Program-made: the position numbers and the translations under genes
From: Balneola sp.
GTDB lineage: Bacteria; Bacteroidota; Rhodothermia; Balneolales; Balneolaceae
Direction of reading: 5' to 3'
Assembly (NCBI GenBank): GCA_002694685.1
Contig: NZMW01000003.1
Span: 1-64,000 of the forward strand
DNA: 64,000 nucleotides
In this document: in pieces, positions 1-9,249 of the stretch
Numbering within the stretch: position 1 is the stretch's first letter
How the letters are laid out: every line of letters begins with the position of its first letter
Notes under the pieces: model-generated
What the model saw: only the letters and a program-made list of their open reading frames with translations
Databases searched by the model: none
What the model was told of the DNA's origin: nothing

Positions 1-242
1 CGATCTACTTTCACATTAATGAAAGCATCGTTCATGAGCTCAGCAATTTCAGGATCTTCAAAGCTTTCATGAGCCATTACATGACACCAGTGGCAGGTGG
101 CATAACCAATAGAGAGGAATATAGGTTTGTTCTCAGCTTTTGCTTTTTGAAAGGCTTCATCACCCCAGGGATACCAATCCACAGGATTATCGGCATGTTG
201 TTTTAGATAGGGACTTTTCTCGTTTTTGAGTTTATTCGGCAT
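1..242 (-). CDS. DUF255 thioredoxin-domain protein (YyaL/SPATA20-like), N-terminal part
   Basis: This is the first 80 residues of a gene running off the left edge. My translation opens [20 protein letters not shown] and continues with DWYPWG and the ATCHWCHVM motif. These are signatures of the DUF255 (thioredoxin_7) domain that begins YyaL/SPATA20 proteins, which normally go on for about 600-700 residues into an alpha/alpha toroid domain. The CHWC pair is the thioredoxin-like CxxC. The precise reaction of the family is not settled. The start codon overlaps the end of the methylglyoxal synthase gene by 11 bases, so the two are probably co-transcribed. Only the N-terminus can be judged here. 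Confidence 0.88.
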   Translation of the reverse strand, partial: MPNKLKNEKSPYLKQHADNPVDWYPWGDEAFQKAKAENKPIFLSIGYATCHWCHVMAHESFEDPEIAELMNDAFINVKVD

Positions 243-723
243 CGAAATCTTTTTTAAATCGCTGACTGTAATCCACAATAAAGCGATCGTATTTAGTCTT
301 CATAATAGGGGAGGTGATGAGGAAGTCGGCAGAGGAACGGTTGCAGGCCATTGGAATATTATAGACGATACTAATACGCTGCAGAGCCTTCACATCTACA
401 TCATGAGGCTGGGCTTGTAGCGGATCCCAGAAAAAGATCATCACGTTAATTTCATTTTGCACAATGGCGGTACCGATTTGAAGGTCACCACCTAGCGGCC
501 CGCTCTTAAACGTAAATACCGGAAGTTTTAATTTTTCTGAAACCAAAGAGCCGGTTGTACCGGTACCAAACAGGTTGTGTTCGGAAAGATGTTCGCTGTT
601 GTATTCCGCCCAATCAAGTAAATCAGCTTTACGGTGATCATGAGCGATCAGCGCAATGTTTTTCTTGGGTTTCATGGGTTCAATAGTATCAGCAATGGAA
701 GGATGTAATTTATTAGCAGACAT
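232..723 (-). CDS. mgsA: Methylglyoxal synthase
   Basis: Converts dihydroxyacetone phosphate to methylglyoxal and phosphate, a cytoplasmic bypass of lower glycolysis used under phosphate limitation or sugar-phosphate stress. The family signatures are all visible: [10 protein letters not shown] near the N-terminus, the phosphate-binding [16 protein letters not shown] with the catalytic Asp, FFWDPL and [10 protein letters not shown] start at MSANKL, giving 163 residues, close to the usual length of about 150. An upstream in-frame start at 759 would add 12 residues not typical of the family. The gene precedes and overlaps the DUF255 gene. Identification is secure; only the start is uncertain. 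Confidence 0.93.
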   Translation of the reverse strand: MSANKLHPSIADTIEPMKPKKNIALIAHDHRKADLLDWAEYNSEHLSEHNLFGTGTTGSLVSEKLKLPVFTFKSGPLGGDLQIGTAIVQNEINVMIFFWDPLQAQPHDVDVKALQRISIVYNIPMACNRSSADFLITSPIMKTKYDRFIVDYSQRFKKDFDAE

Positions 724-847
724 AGTGAGATGTCGGTTGAGTGAGTAATCAATAACCAAAGATGCGAAGTGAAGGGCAATTATGAAAGTGAATTACTAAA
801 GATAACCAACTGGTAACGCTTTTAATGTGAGGGAGACCTTCATTCTG

Positions 848-987
848 GTTGCTAACTCCAGCTTAGCAACACAGTCCGGGAAGCTCCAGCTTCCCAAGCC
901 TTAGTTTGATACACTGTATACCTAACTGCGTTAATGACTGGAAGCTGGAGCTTCTGGGTGGGCGTCACGAAGGTAGACCTTCGTGAC
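848..987. repeat. Cluster of four REP-like hairpins
   Basis: Four short inverted repeats follow one another. At 848-870 the arms are GTTGCTAA and TTAGCAAC. At 878-895 is GGGAAGCTCCAGCTTCCC. At 941-954 is GAAGCTGGAGCTTC. At 964-987 the arms are GTCACGAAGG and CCTTCGTGAC around TAGA. Three share the core CTCCAGCTT or its complement, as does the palindrome at 56411-56434. They occupy the 760-1241 gap upstream of mgsA, where I see no gene. Their form resembles REP elements mobilised by TnpA-REP (RAYT) transposases; no such transposase lies in the window. Confidence 0.7.
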
Positions 988-1017
988 GAGGGAAAGAGAA
1001 ACGAATGCGCACAGTTT

Positions 1018-1149
1018 CCGACCTCTTTTGTTTTCTACTTCGCAAGGAGAAAGACTCTTTTAAAACGTTTTGCTAAAAAATGGCATCATGGCAAGAAAAA
1101 GCAATTGCATGTCTCCTCCTTGAGAAGGAGGAGATATAGAGGAGGTCGG
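1018..1149. repeat. Copy 1 of a long imperfect palindromic element
   Basis: A 132-base element begins CCGACCTC and ends with its exact complement GAGGTCGG. Inside are a conserved AAGGAGAAAGACTCTTT and, near the right end, a strong hairpin with arms CTCCTCCTT and AAGGAGGAG. A related copy with the same order of parts lies at 17569-17721. It has no convincing coding potential. It probably is a miniature mobile or REP/MITE-type element, but no transposase is nearby and target duplications were not identified. Confidence 0.6.
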
Positions 1150-1241
1150 TGGTGATAGAAGGGAAAGAGTTGTATTTAGTAGTTAATTCGTTTAGCGTTC
1201 TACTGAGGGTTGAAATCAAAGACCCCTGACTCAAACTATAA

Positions 1242-3089
1242 CTAAATAACCAATCTCATTGGTGGACGTTCAAGGCGGATTTGCTTCACTTTAAACTCTT
1301 CATCGTCGAAACCTTTAAGCTCTTTCATGCTTTCTTTAACGAAGAAGGTATCAGAGTTTTTTTCGAGATAAAGTTGTACATCAGGATGATTAAAAACAGC
1401 TTCTGAAACCATAATCTCCTTCTCTGATGCAATATCCACCAAACGGGAGGCGATATTAACTGTTGTACCAAAATAATCGATTCTGCCGTTTAAGTTTACG
1501 GCTGTGCAGTCTCCGAAATGGACCCCTGCTTTAATCTTAAAGGCATCGCCCATGGAAGTTGAAGTCGTAAAAATCTGCTGAATACGCTGAATGGCTTTAA
1601 GGGCAGAGACGGGTTCCCAAAAGACAGCCATCACCGAGTCGCCAATGGTTTTCACAATACCGCCACGTTCCTCAGCCACAATCTGCTGAATAATTTTAAA
1701 ATGACCCATTACTCGTCCTATAGCAGATTCATCACCTTCCTGAACATAAAGTTCAGTTGAGTTCATGAGGTCTGTGAAAAGCATGGTTACTTCCGATGCT
1801 TTAACCTTGCTGGTTTCCTTAAGAGTTTCATGAGAGAAAAGCTCTCTGAAGTCATGAGAAGAACTGACCTCGCTGGCATAAATGGCTTCTTCCTTCCAGT
1901 TAAGCTTATCAATAAAGCACACCGTTTTTTTCGATGAGCGGTTGCTGATAATCAGGTTTGGGTTGGTTGAAATAGTTATTTCCTGCCCATCCAATTCCGT
2001 ATCTGGAATATGTATTGTAACGTTTTCAAAACCTTCATCCCGCACATGTAATATCAGGTGTCCCTGGTGATTATGGGTTCGGAATAAGTAAGTTCCCTCT
2101 TCGAGCTTAACCTGCGGATAACGCTCACTTCCAATCTCGAGCTTTTGCTGAATTACCCGGTGAGGCTTAGAACGTGGTCCGCCGAGGCAGAATTTTTTAT
2201 CGGCTAATTTCCTAATCAGGGGATGTGGCCTGAAGACAAGATGCATATTGCGATTGAAGTCCATCATGTAGTCATTATCGCAATTTTCGCAAAATAGATG
2301 TACTCGGGCTTCCTTCATTTTTCTGAAGGTATGTTGGGGAGATTTACAAGTTGGACAGCATACATCCCAGCTAAAGTCGAGAAGGTTTAACTTTGCTGCA
2401 TGGAGGAACACATTTAATACAGAATACTTTTTCTCCCCCCAATATTCAGCAAGGGAATAGGGGTGGATGCGCTCCAAGTCTTCATCATCAGCAGAAGTAA
2501 TGAGGTCCAAGAGACGGTTAACAATTCGTTTTCTCTTACTCGCCTCTAGCAGCTGTTCTTTTATAACTTTGATCTTGCGGTCTGCCCCTCGCACTAATTT
2601 ATTCTCTTTAGAAAGCTCATAAGGCTTCAGGTTTTGGCTGACACTTTCATCTACCTGATTTATGAAGTTTGTAAGCTTTCGTTTTATCACATAATCAACA
2701 AAGGTTTTAACCATAAAAGAAAAGAAGGGATTGGAAGGCTGAACCCAAAGTTTGATACTTAGCTTGGTTCCATTATCCGTTTCAGTCAGCTCTACAAATA
2801 ATTTCAATTCCTTCAGGATACCTAACTTATAATATCGGCTAACTCCATAGCGGTAGGGTTCTTCCCACGTGTAGGGATCTTCCTGCCAGGTAGCATAAGA
2901 CTTGAGCTTGTTGTGGCTAAGCTCTAAAAAACCTTTTGGGGTGGTTCGGGAAAGTGAGGTTTGATGAACAGGGGTAGCACCCAACTTTCGAAATATTCGA
3001 TTGGTATCAGATAGATACGGCCATAATTCAGCCGGTTCTCCAGCAAGGCTGAAGTGCCAATGGTGTAATTGTTGTTGTCCTTCCTTCAT
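1242..3089 (-). CDS. Class III adenylate/guanylate cyclase with SRPBCC and DUF5939 domains
   Basis: A 615-residue cytoplasmic protein. Residues 1-150 look like a SRPBCC/START-type lipid- or ligand-binding domain. About 170-300 resemble DUF5939, with Cys pairs at 245/248 and 267/270 that could bind zinc. A beta-rich linker follows to about 400, then a class III nucleotidyl cyclase domain from 432. In the cyclase the metal Asp residues are D440 (FTDLMNST) and D484 (GDSVMAVF). K480 and D538 are the adenine-type substrate selectors, and N545 and R549 the transition-state residues. This argues for an active adenylate cyclase making cAMP, although the purine choice is inferred. It is divergent from ndk, whose product supplies NTPs. 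No membrane segment is visible. Confidence 0.85.
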   Translation of the reverse strand: MKEGQQQLHHWHFSLAGEPAELWPYLSDTNRIFRKLGATPVHQTSLSRTTPKGFLELSHNKLKSYATWQEDPYTWEEPYRYGVSRYYKLGILKELKLFVELTETDNGTKLSIKLWVQPSNPFFSFMVKTFVDYVIKRKLTNFINQVDESVSQNLKPYELSKENKLVRGADRKIKVIKEQLLEASKRKRIVNRLLDLITSADDEDLERIHPYSLAEYWGEKKYSVLNVFLHAAKLNLLDFSWDVCCPTCKSPQHTFRKMKEARVHLFCENCDNDYMMDFNRNMHLVFRPHPLIRKLADKKFCLGGPRSKPHRVIQQKLEIGSERYPQVKLEEGTYLFRTHNHQGHLILHVRDEGFENVTIHIPDTELDGQEITISTNPNLIISNRSSKKTVCFIDKLNWKEEAIYASEVSSSHDFRELFSHETLKETSKVKASEVTMLFTDLMNSTELYVQEGDESAIGRVMGHFKIIQQIVAEERGGIVKTIGDSVMAVFWEPVSALKAIQRIQQIFTTSTSMGDAFKIKAGVHFGDCTAVNLNGRIDYFGTTVNIASRLVDIASEKEIMVSEAVFNHPDVQLYLEKNSDTFFVKESMKELKGFDDEEFKVKQIRLERPPMRLVI

Positions 3090-3212
3090 GATAAATAACC
3101 GAATAACTCTCAGATAAGGTTCGAATCTTGATGTGTGAACTCTTATCTTTACGGATCACATAATAGAGTTTCTGTTATCCTAAATGTTACAAAATTTTAA
3201 TAGACTATAATA

Positions 3213-3644
3213 ATGGCAAAAGAAAGAACACTGACTATTCTCAAACCTGATTGTGTCCGAAAAGGGCTGATCGGAGAAGTGACAAAAAGAATCCAGGAAG
3301 CTGGATTTAAAATCCTGGCAATGAAGCTAACTCGCCTTACCAAAGATACAGCCGGTGGATTTTATGCCGTGCACAAAGAGCGTCCTTTTTATGATGAGCT
3401 ATGTGAGTTTATGAGCAGCGGAGCTTGCGTGCCTATGATTCTTGAAAAGGAAAATGCAATCGCAGATTTTAGAACATTGATTGGTGCTACTAACCCAGCT
3501 GATGCAGATGAAGGTACGATCAGAGCTGACTTTGCAGACAGCGTTGGCGAAAATATTATCCACGGATCTGATTCTGTAGAAAATGGAAAAATCGAAGCCA
3601 ATTACTTTTTTGCAGAATCTGATGTAGTTGCAAATCAGGCTTAA
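3213..3644 (+). CDS. ndk: Nucleoside diphosphate kinase
   Basis: Transfers the gamma-phosphate of ATP to NDPs through a phosphohistidine, maintaining cytoplasmic NTP and dNTP pools. The 143-residue length is standard. Visible motifs are [19 protein letters not shown] at the N-terminus and NIIHGSDS, in which His is the phosphorylated residue. The gene stands alone between the divergent cyclase gene and a strong rho-independent terminator about 30 bases after the stop. Identification is secure. Confidence 0.97.
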   Translation: MAKERTLTILKPDCVRKGLIGEVTKRIQEAGFKILAMKLTRLTKDTAGGFYAVHKERPFYDELCEFMSSGACVPMILEKENAIADFRTLIGATNPADADEGTIRADFADSVGENIIHGSDSVENGKIEANYFFAESDVVANQA

Positions 3645-3670
3645 CAAATTACAGTAATCCTACTAAATTA

Positions 3671-3706
3671 AAGTCCGGCACTAATATAAGTGACGGACTT
3701 TTTTTA
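3671..3706 (+). terminator. Rho-independent terminator of ndk
   Basis: A 12-base stem has left arm AAGTCCGGCACT and right arm AGTGACGGACTT, with a single mismatch and a short AT loop. It is followed at once by a run of T. Placed directly after ndk, it insulates the following lipoprotein gene. Confidence 0.88.
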
Positions 3707-3734
3707 TGAACTGAAGTTTTAACTCTCATTTTCT

Positions 3735-4955
3735 ATGAAGTACACAATCTCAATCCTTTTCATATCCTTGTTTTTTGTGAGTTGTGATGCAAAACAGGAA
3801 AAGCCCGCAACAGTCGTAAAGACCGGGGCTGAAGTATTACTGGATAATCATATATCCGAATTAGAAGGCAAGAGAATCGGGCTTGTGATGAATCCCACCT
3901 CCAGAGTAGATGGTATCCACATGGTTGATACTTTGATAAGTCTTGGGGTGAATGTGACGGCTCTATTTGCTGCAGAACATGGCTTTAGGGGAAATGCTGG
4001 AGCGGGAGAAACCATAGAAGATGGGGTGGATGCTGAAACCGGATTACCTGTTTTTTCTTTATACGGTTCCACAAAAAAGCCTACTCCTGTGATGATGGAG
4101 AACATTGATCTACTTCTTTTTGACTTGCCGGATATGGGCGTGCGATTCTATACCTATAGCACAACAATGGGGCTTGTGATGGAGGCTGTTGCAGAGAATA
4201 ATAAAGAGCTATGGATTTTAGATCGCCCCAATCCCTTGGGGGGCGAATATGTGGCGGGGTGGATTCTGAGAGATGAATTCAAATCTTTCGTTGGAGCTTA
4301 CCCGATGCCCATTGCGTATGGACTTACCATGGGTGAACTGGCCGATATGGCCATAGGTGAGGGATGGCTGAACTTGACTTCAAAACCAAATTACAAAGTC
4401 ATCAAAACCTCCGGATGGGCGCGCGATATGCTTTGGCCGGAAACTGGACTCGAATGGATTGCCCCGTCTCCAAACCTTCCAACTTTTGAACACGCTTTTG
4501 CCTATCCCGGCACAGTAATCTTGGAAGGGACAAATATTTCAGAGGGGCGGGGGACTTCAGATCCATTTCTGATAATCGGTTCTCCGAAAACCAATTTTGA
4601 TACCTCAGCCTTAGCAAAACTTGAAAAAAAGCATAGCCTTAATCTTGAAAAGGTTTCGTTCACACCAAAATCTATACCCGGTAAATCTGCATACCCCAAA
4701 CACGAAGATCAGCAGTGTACCGGTATTAGTATTTCATTTGATGGAGACTACACCCAAACCGATCCGGTACAACTCGGACTAGATCTGCTCATATTCATGA
4801 AGGCAAATACCCCTGATTTTGAGATCAAGGCATTTGCCAACAACCTGTATGGTATCAACCTTAAACAAATCATTGAGCAAGGAAGTGAAATTCCGGGGTG
4901 GGAAAAAGAAGCGAATCAATTCAAAAAGCAGAGAAAAAAATACTTACTCTACTGA
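3735..4955 (+). CDS. DUF1343 lipoprotein, NamZ-like exo-beta-N-acetylmuramidase
   Basis: The 406-residue protein starts with a lipoprotein signal whose lipobox is FVSC at residues 14-17, so it is probably anchored in the periplasm or outer membrane. The rest is DUF1343 (YbbC/NamZ): GLVMNPTS, LFAAEHGFRG, DLPDMGVRFYTY, ILDRPNPLGG and EGTNISEGRGT. Characterised NamZ enzymes release N-acetylmuramic acid from the non-reducing end of peptidoglycan fragments. Its product could feed the AnmK pathway (anmK lies at 29796), although the genes are not linked. The catalytic residues were not assigned from sequence alone. The family call is firm and the substrate inferred. Confidence 0.87.
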   Translation: MKYTISILFISLFFVSCDAKQEKPATVVKTGAEVLLDNHISELEGKRIGLVMNPTSRVDGIHMVDTLISLGVNVTALFAAEHGFRGNAGAGETIEDGVDAETGLPVFSLYGSTKKPTPVMMENIDLLLFDLPDMGVRFYTYSTTMGLVMEAVAENNKELWILDRPNPLGGEYVAGWILRDEFKSFVGAYPMPIAYGLTMGELADMAIGEGWLNLTSKPNYKVIKTSGWARDMLWPETGLEWIAPSPNLPTFEHAFAYPGTVILEGTNISEGRGTSDPFLIIGSPKTNFDTSALAKLEKKHSLNLEKVSFTPKSIPGKSAYPKHEDQQCTGISISFDGDYTQTDPVQLGLDLLIFMKANTPDFEIKAFANNLYGINLKQIIEQGSEIPGWEKEANQFKKQRKKYLLY

Positions 4956-4958
4956 TTG

Positions 4959-5699
4959 TTATTGCTGCCGTTTCCATTCATAACTTACCAAAGCGGCACT
5001 TACAGAAGCGTTCAAAGATTCAACATCATGTTCCATGGGGATGTTAATCAGTTCATCACAACGTTTTAAGTTTGATGGATGAATGCCTTCGCCTTCGCTT
5101 CCTATAAGAAAAGCTAGTGGTCGTTTTAGGTCTGTTTCCCAGAGGGTTTGTTTTGCACTTCCATCCAATCCTACAATTGAGAATCCCGTTGCCTTTAGGT
5201 CTTTAAGGCCTTGATTGATATCGTGAATTCTGATTACAGGAATTCTACCTGCGGTACCTGCTGATGTTTTAAAAACCGTAGCATTTACCGGCGCCTGATT
5301 TTGCATGGGAATAATGACTGCCTCAATTCCGGCAGCAGCGGCAGATCTGAGAATGGCTCCAAAGTTGTGGGGATCTTCAATCCCGTGAAGTAAAAGAACT
5401 GCAGGATTGTTTGAGAGTATGAGGGTCTCAACCCAGTCAAAAAAGTTGGTGTACTTTGCAGCACTCATCTGCAAAACAAAGCCCTGATCATTCACTTTGC
5501 CAACAAGGTTATAGATTTTTGCCCCGGGAACCTTGACTAAGGGGACATCGTTATCAGAAGCAAGTTCAGATATATTTTGATAAGTAGATGGCTTTATATT
5601 GTTCTTTATAAACACTTTGTCAACTTCATCCGGCCGATTTTGTAGAGCTTCTTCGACTGGATTCCGTCCGTAGATAAAAAAGTTTTCTGTTTTTGACAT
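4959..5699 (-). CDS. rlmB: 23S rRNA 2'-O-methyltransferase, RlmB/TrmH (SPOUT) family
   Basis: A 246-residue SPOUT methyltransferase that uses S-adenosylmethionine to methylate a ribose 2'-OH; RlmB acts on G2251 of 23S rRNA. The N-terminal substrate-binding domain opens with FIYGRNPVEEAL. The knotted catalytic domain shows LHGIEDPHNFGAILRSA, FLIGSEGEGI and IPMEHDVESLNASVSAAL, the family's three motifs. It converges with the NamZ-like gene, with 3 bases between stops. The exact target nucleotide is inferred from resemblance to RlmB; TrmH-like tRNA activity cannot be excluded. Confidence 0.9.
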   Translation of the reverse strand: MSKTENFFIYGRNPVEEALQNRPDEVDKVFIKNNIKPSTYQNISELASDNDVPLVKVPGAKIYNLVGKVNDQGFVLQMSAAKYTNFFDWVETLILSNNPAVLLLHGIEDPHNFGAILRSAAAAGIEAVIIPMQNQAPVNATVFKTSAGTAGRIPVIRIHDINQGLKDLKATGFSIVGLDGSAKQTLWETDLKRPLAFLIGSEGEGIHPSNLKRCDELINIPMEHDVESLNASVSAALVSYEWKRQQ

Positions 5700-5775
5700 A
5701 AAAAATTTTAAAGTCGTTTGAGTTTCATTATAATAAATGAGTGTTAGTATACAGGTTAGCTAAAAAATAAAGGAC

Positions 5776-6126
5776 ATGTTTGAAGAAGAGAAACATAAAA
5801 ATTCATTAGTTAGCGATGGGTCAACGCAGCTAAATATAACAAATCGAAACGCCACAGGTATTTCTGATTTTATGGATCGTGTGCATTCCATTAATGGGTT
5901 GCATTTTTTATCTGCCATGAGTCAGATTTTTTTAGGTACATCTGTGGTAGCGCTTTCATTAATAAGCAGTATACAGCCAGTATGGTTAGCAACTATAATG
6001 ACAGTGTTTGGAAGTATTACAACAATGGTCGGTCTATACTTTATGTATAATATTATTACACAAACCGGTGCCTTCGATTCTCTATTGCACAAAGCGATAA
6101 AGCGCGTTATTAGCTCACAAAATTAA
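5776..6126 (+). CDS. Hypothetical two-helix membrane protein
   Basis: I do not recognise this 116-residue protein. It has a polar N-terminal half of about 45 residues rich in Asn, Ser and Thr. Two hydrophobic helices then cover about residues 50-95 (FLGTSVVALSLISSI and ATIMTVFGSITTMVGLYF). A short amphipathic tail ends the protein. A plausible ribosome-binding site, AAAGGA, precedes the ATG. It lies between the divergent rlmB-type gene and the GDPD gene. Lack of a signal peptide and of charged intramembrane residues gives no functional clue. Confidence 0.6.
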   Translation: MFEEEKHKNSLVSDGSTQLNITNRNATGISDFMDRVHSINGLHFLSAMSQIFLGTSVVALSLISSIQPVWLATIMTVFGSITTMVGLYFMYNIITQTGAFDSLLHKAIKRVISSQN

Positions 6127-6220
6127 TCTATCGTTAACAACTAGTTTATTTATTCAATAATTAATCTCATTATTGTTGGGAAGGTTATGTGTTCTTTCTG
6201 CTAAACAAACTGAGGAAAAA

Positions 6221-7081
6221 TTGAAATTCTATTCTCTTATCATTGTATTATTGTTGGTATATATTCCTGCATCAGCCCAACAAGGAAAAATGAATTTACC
6301 CGTCAAACTCTACACAGATAATAATGATGGCTTTGTAATTATCGGTCATCGGGGAGCAAGTGCTTACTATCCTGAGAATACCCTCTCTGCATTTATAGCT
6401 GCGTATGAAATGGGAGCTGAGATGGTAGAGCTCGATATCCTTCTAACCAAAGATGGCGTACCTGTAGTTATTCATGATGAAACGCTGGACAGAACCACAA
6501 ATGGTAAAGGCAAAGTTGCTGATTTTTCATTGGAAGAATTAAAGAAATTGGATGCCGGACTCTGGTTTGGCGAAGCTCATCAAGGTGAACCGATTCCCAC
6601 ACTTGAAGAAGTACTGCAATTCGCAAAAGGCAAGATTGCACTGAATATTGAAATAAAGACAGAAGCTGTTACTGATACACTTAAGAATGGGGTAGAAGAG
6701 AAGGCTCTTAATCTGGTTAAAAAGTACGGAATGCAAGACTACGTACTGTTCTCAAGTTTTGATTACCGGGCTATTGCGCATTTAAGGGAGTTAGATGTTG
6801 ACATCTCAACTGCTTTGTTATATGAAAGGAGTCAGTCGGGGAGTAGCCTTCCTTCTGAGCTAGTAGCTTCTTATCAAGCTAATGCTTTCAATTGCAGCAG
6901 GCGCCAATTCTCCAAAAAGTGGGCAAATGATACAAAGGAGCAAGAAATCCCTGTTTTTATTTATACAGTGAATAAAGAAAAGAATATGAAAAAAATGATA
7001 AACCGCGGCGCTAGCGGGATTTTTTCTGATAAGCCCGACCTTTTGAAGCAAGTTGTGGATAATATGTGGAAAACAAAGTGA
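6221..7081 (+). CDS. Secreted glycerophosphodiester phosphodiesterase
   Basis: Hydrolyses glycerophosphodiesters to glycerol 3-phosphate and an alcohol. I choose the TTG at 6221 because GAGG lies 5 bases upstream and the product then begins with a clean signal peptide, KFYSLIIVLLLVYIPASA. An alternative TTG at 6173 would add 16 unlikely residues. The GDPD TIM-barrel motifs are clear: IIGHRGASAYYPENTLSAF with the catalytic His-Arg, VELDILLTKDG, VVIHDETLDRTTNG with the second catalytic His, and NIEIKTE. The likely location is the periplasm. The specific headgroup is unknown. Confidence 0.9.
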   Translation: MKFYSLIIVLLLVYIPASAQQGKMNLPVKLYTDNNDGFVIIGHRGASAYYPENTLSAFIAAYEMGAEMVELDILLTKDGVPVVIHDETLDRTTNGKGKVADFSLEELKKLDAGLWFGEAHQGEPIPTLEEVLQFAKGKIALNIEIKTEAVTDTLKNGVEEKALNLVKKYGMQDYVLFSSFDYRAIAHLRELDVDISTALLYERSQSGSSLPSELVASYQANAFNCSRRQFSKKWANDTKEQEIPVFIYTVNKEKNMKKMINRGASGIFSDKPDLLKQVVDNMWKTK

Positions 7082-7100
7082 CTTTTATCAGTATTCTACA

Positions 7101-8817
<1,717 letters not shown>

Positions 8818-8818
<1 letters not shown>

Positions 8819-9249
8819 TGTCCGATTCGTTTTCAAATCGGTTAAGGGTACGGTCTTGTGGCATTTTAGTAGAGGATGAAAAAGTATTACTGATCGAGCT
8901 TTTCTCACCAGTCACTAATAAATGGACATGGATTCCACCCGGAGGGGGAGTCGATTTCGGTGAGTCTTTAGAAGATGCATTGATTCGCGAATTCAAGGAA
9001 GAAACAAATCTACAGATATCCGTTGGCAAGCGTTTGCATGTAAACGAAGTTATCGTAGGTTCTATACATGCCATTGAATTCTATCACTTAGTGAAACGAG
9101 AGGGTGGGGCTTTGAAGCTTGGATCAGACCCCGAAATGACTCCCGACCAGCAGATCTTAAGAGACATCGGTTTTTTCACAAAAGAAGAACTTCAGGAAAT
9201 AGAGTTAGCACCCGATTTCCTTAAATCTGAGCTTTGGTCTTTAATCTGA
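8818..9249 (+). CDS. Nudix hydrolase coupled to pyrG
   Basis: A 143-residue cytoplasmic Nudix protein, expected to hydrolyse a nucleoside diphosphate linked to another moiety, with Mg2+. The Nudix box is present from GGGVDFGES through REFKEETNL; the usual Gly near its end is Asn, a tolerated change. The ATG overlaps the pyrG stop, so the two are co-translated, which hints at a nucleotide-pool role. The substrate cannot be read from sequence. The 3' end overlaps the convergent histidine kinase gene by 9 bases. Confidence 0.87.

Noticed and set aside
934-1155. Plus-strand frame of 73 residues across the repeat region
   Set aside because: It is Arg/Lys-rich by chance, runs through the hairpins and palindromic element, and has no homologue-like pattern or ribosome-binding site.
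3110-3140. GGTTCGAATC resembling a tRNA T-arm
   Set aside because: No complementary stem, acceptor stem or CCA lies around it; it is chance sequence upstream of the cyclase gene.
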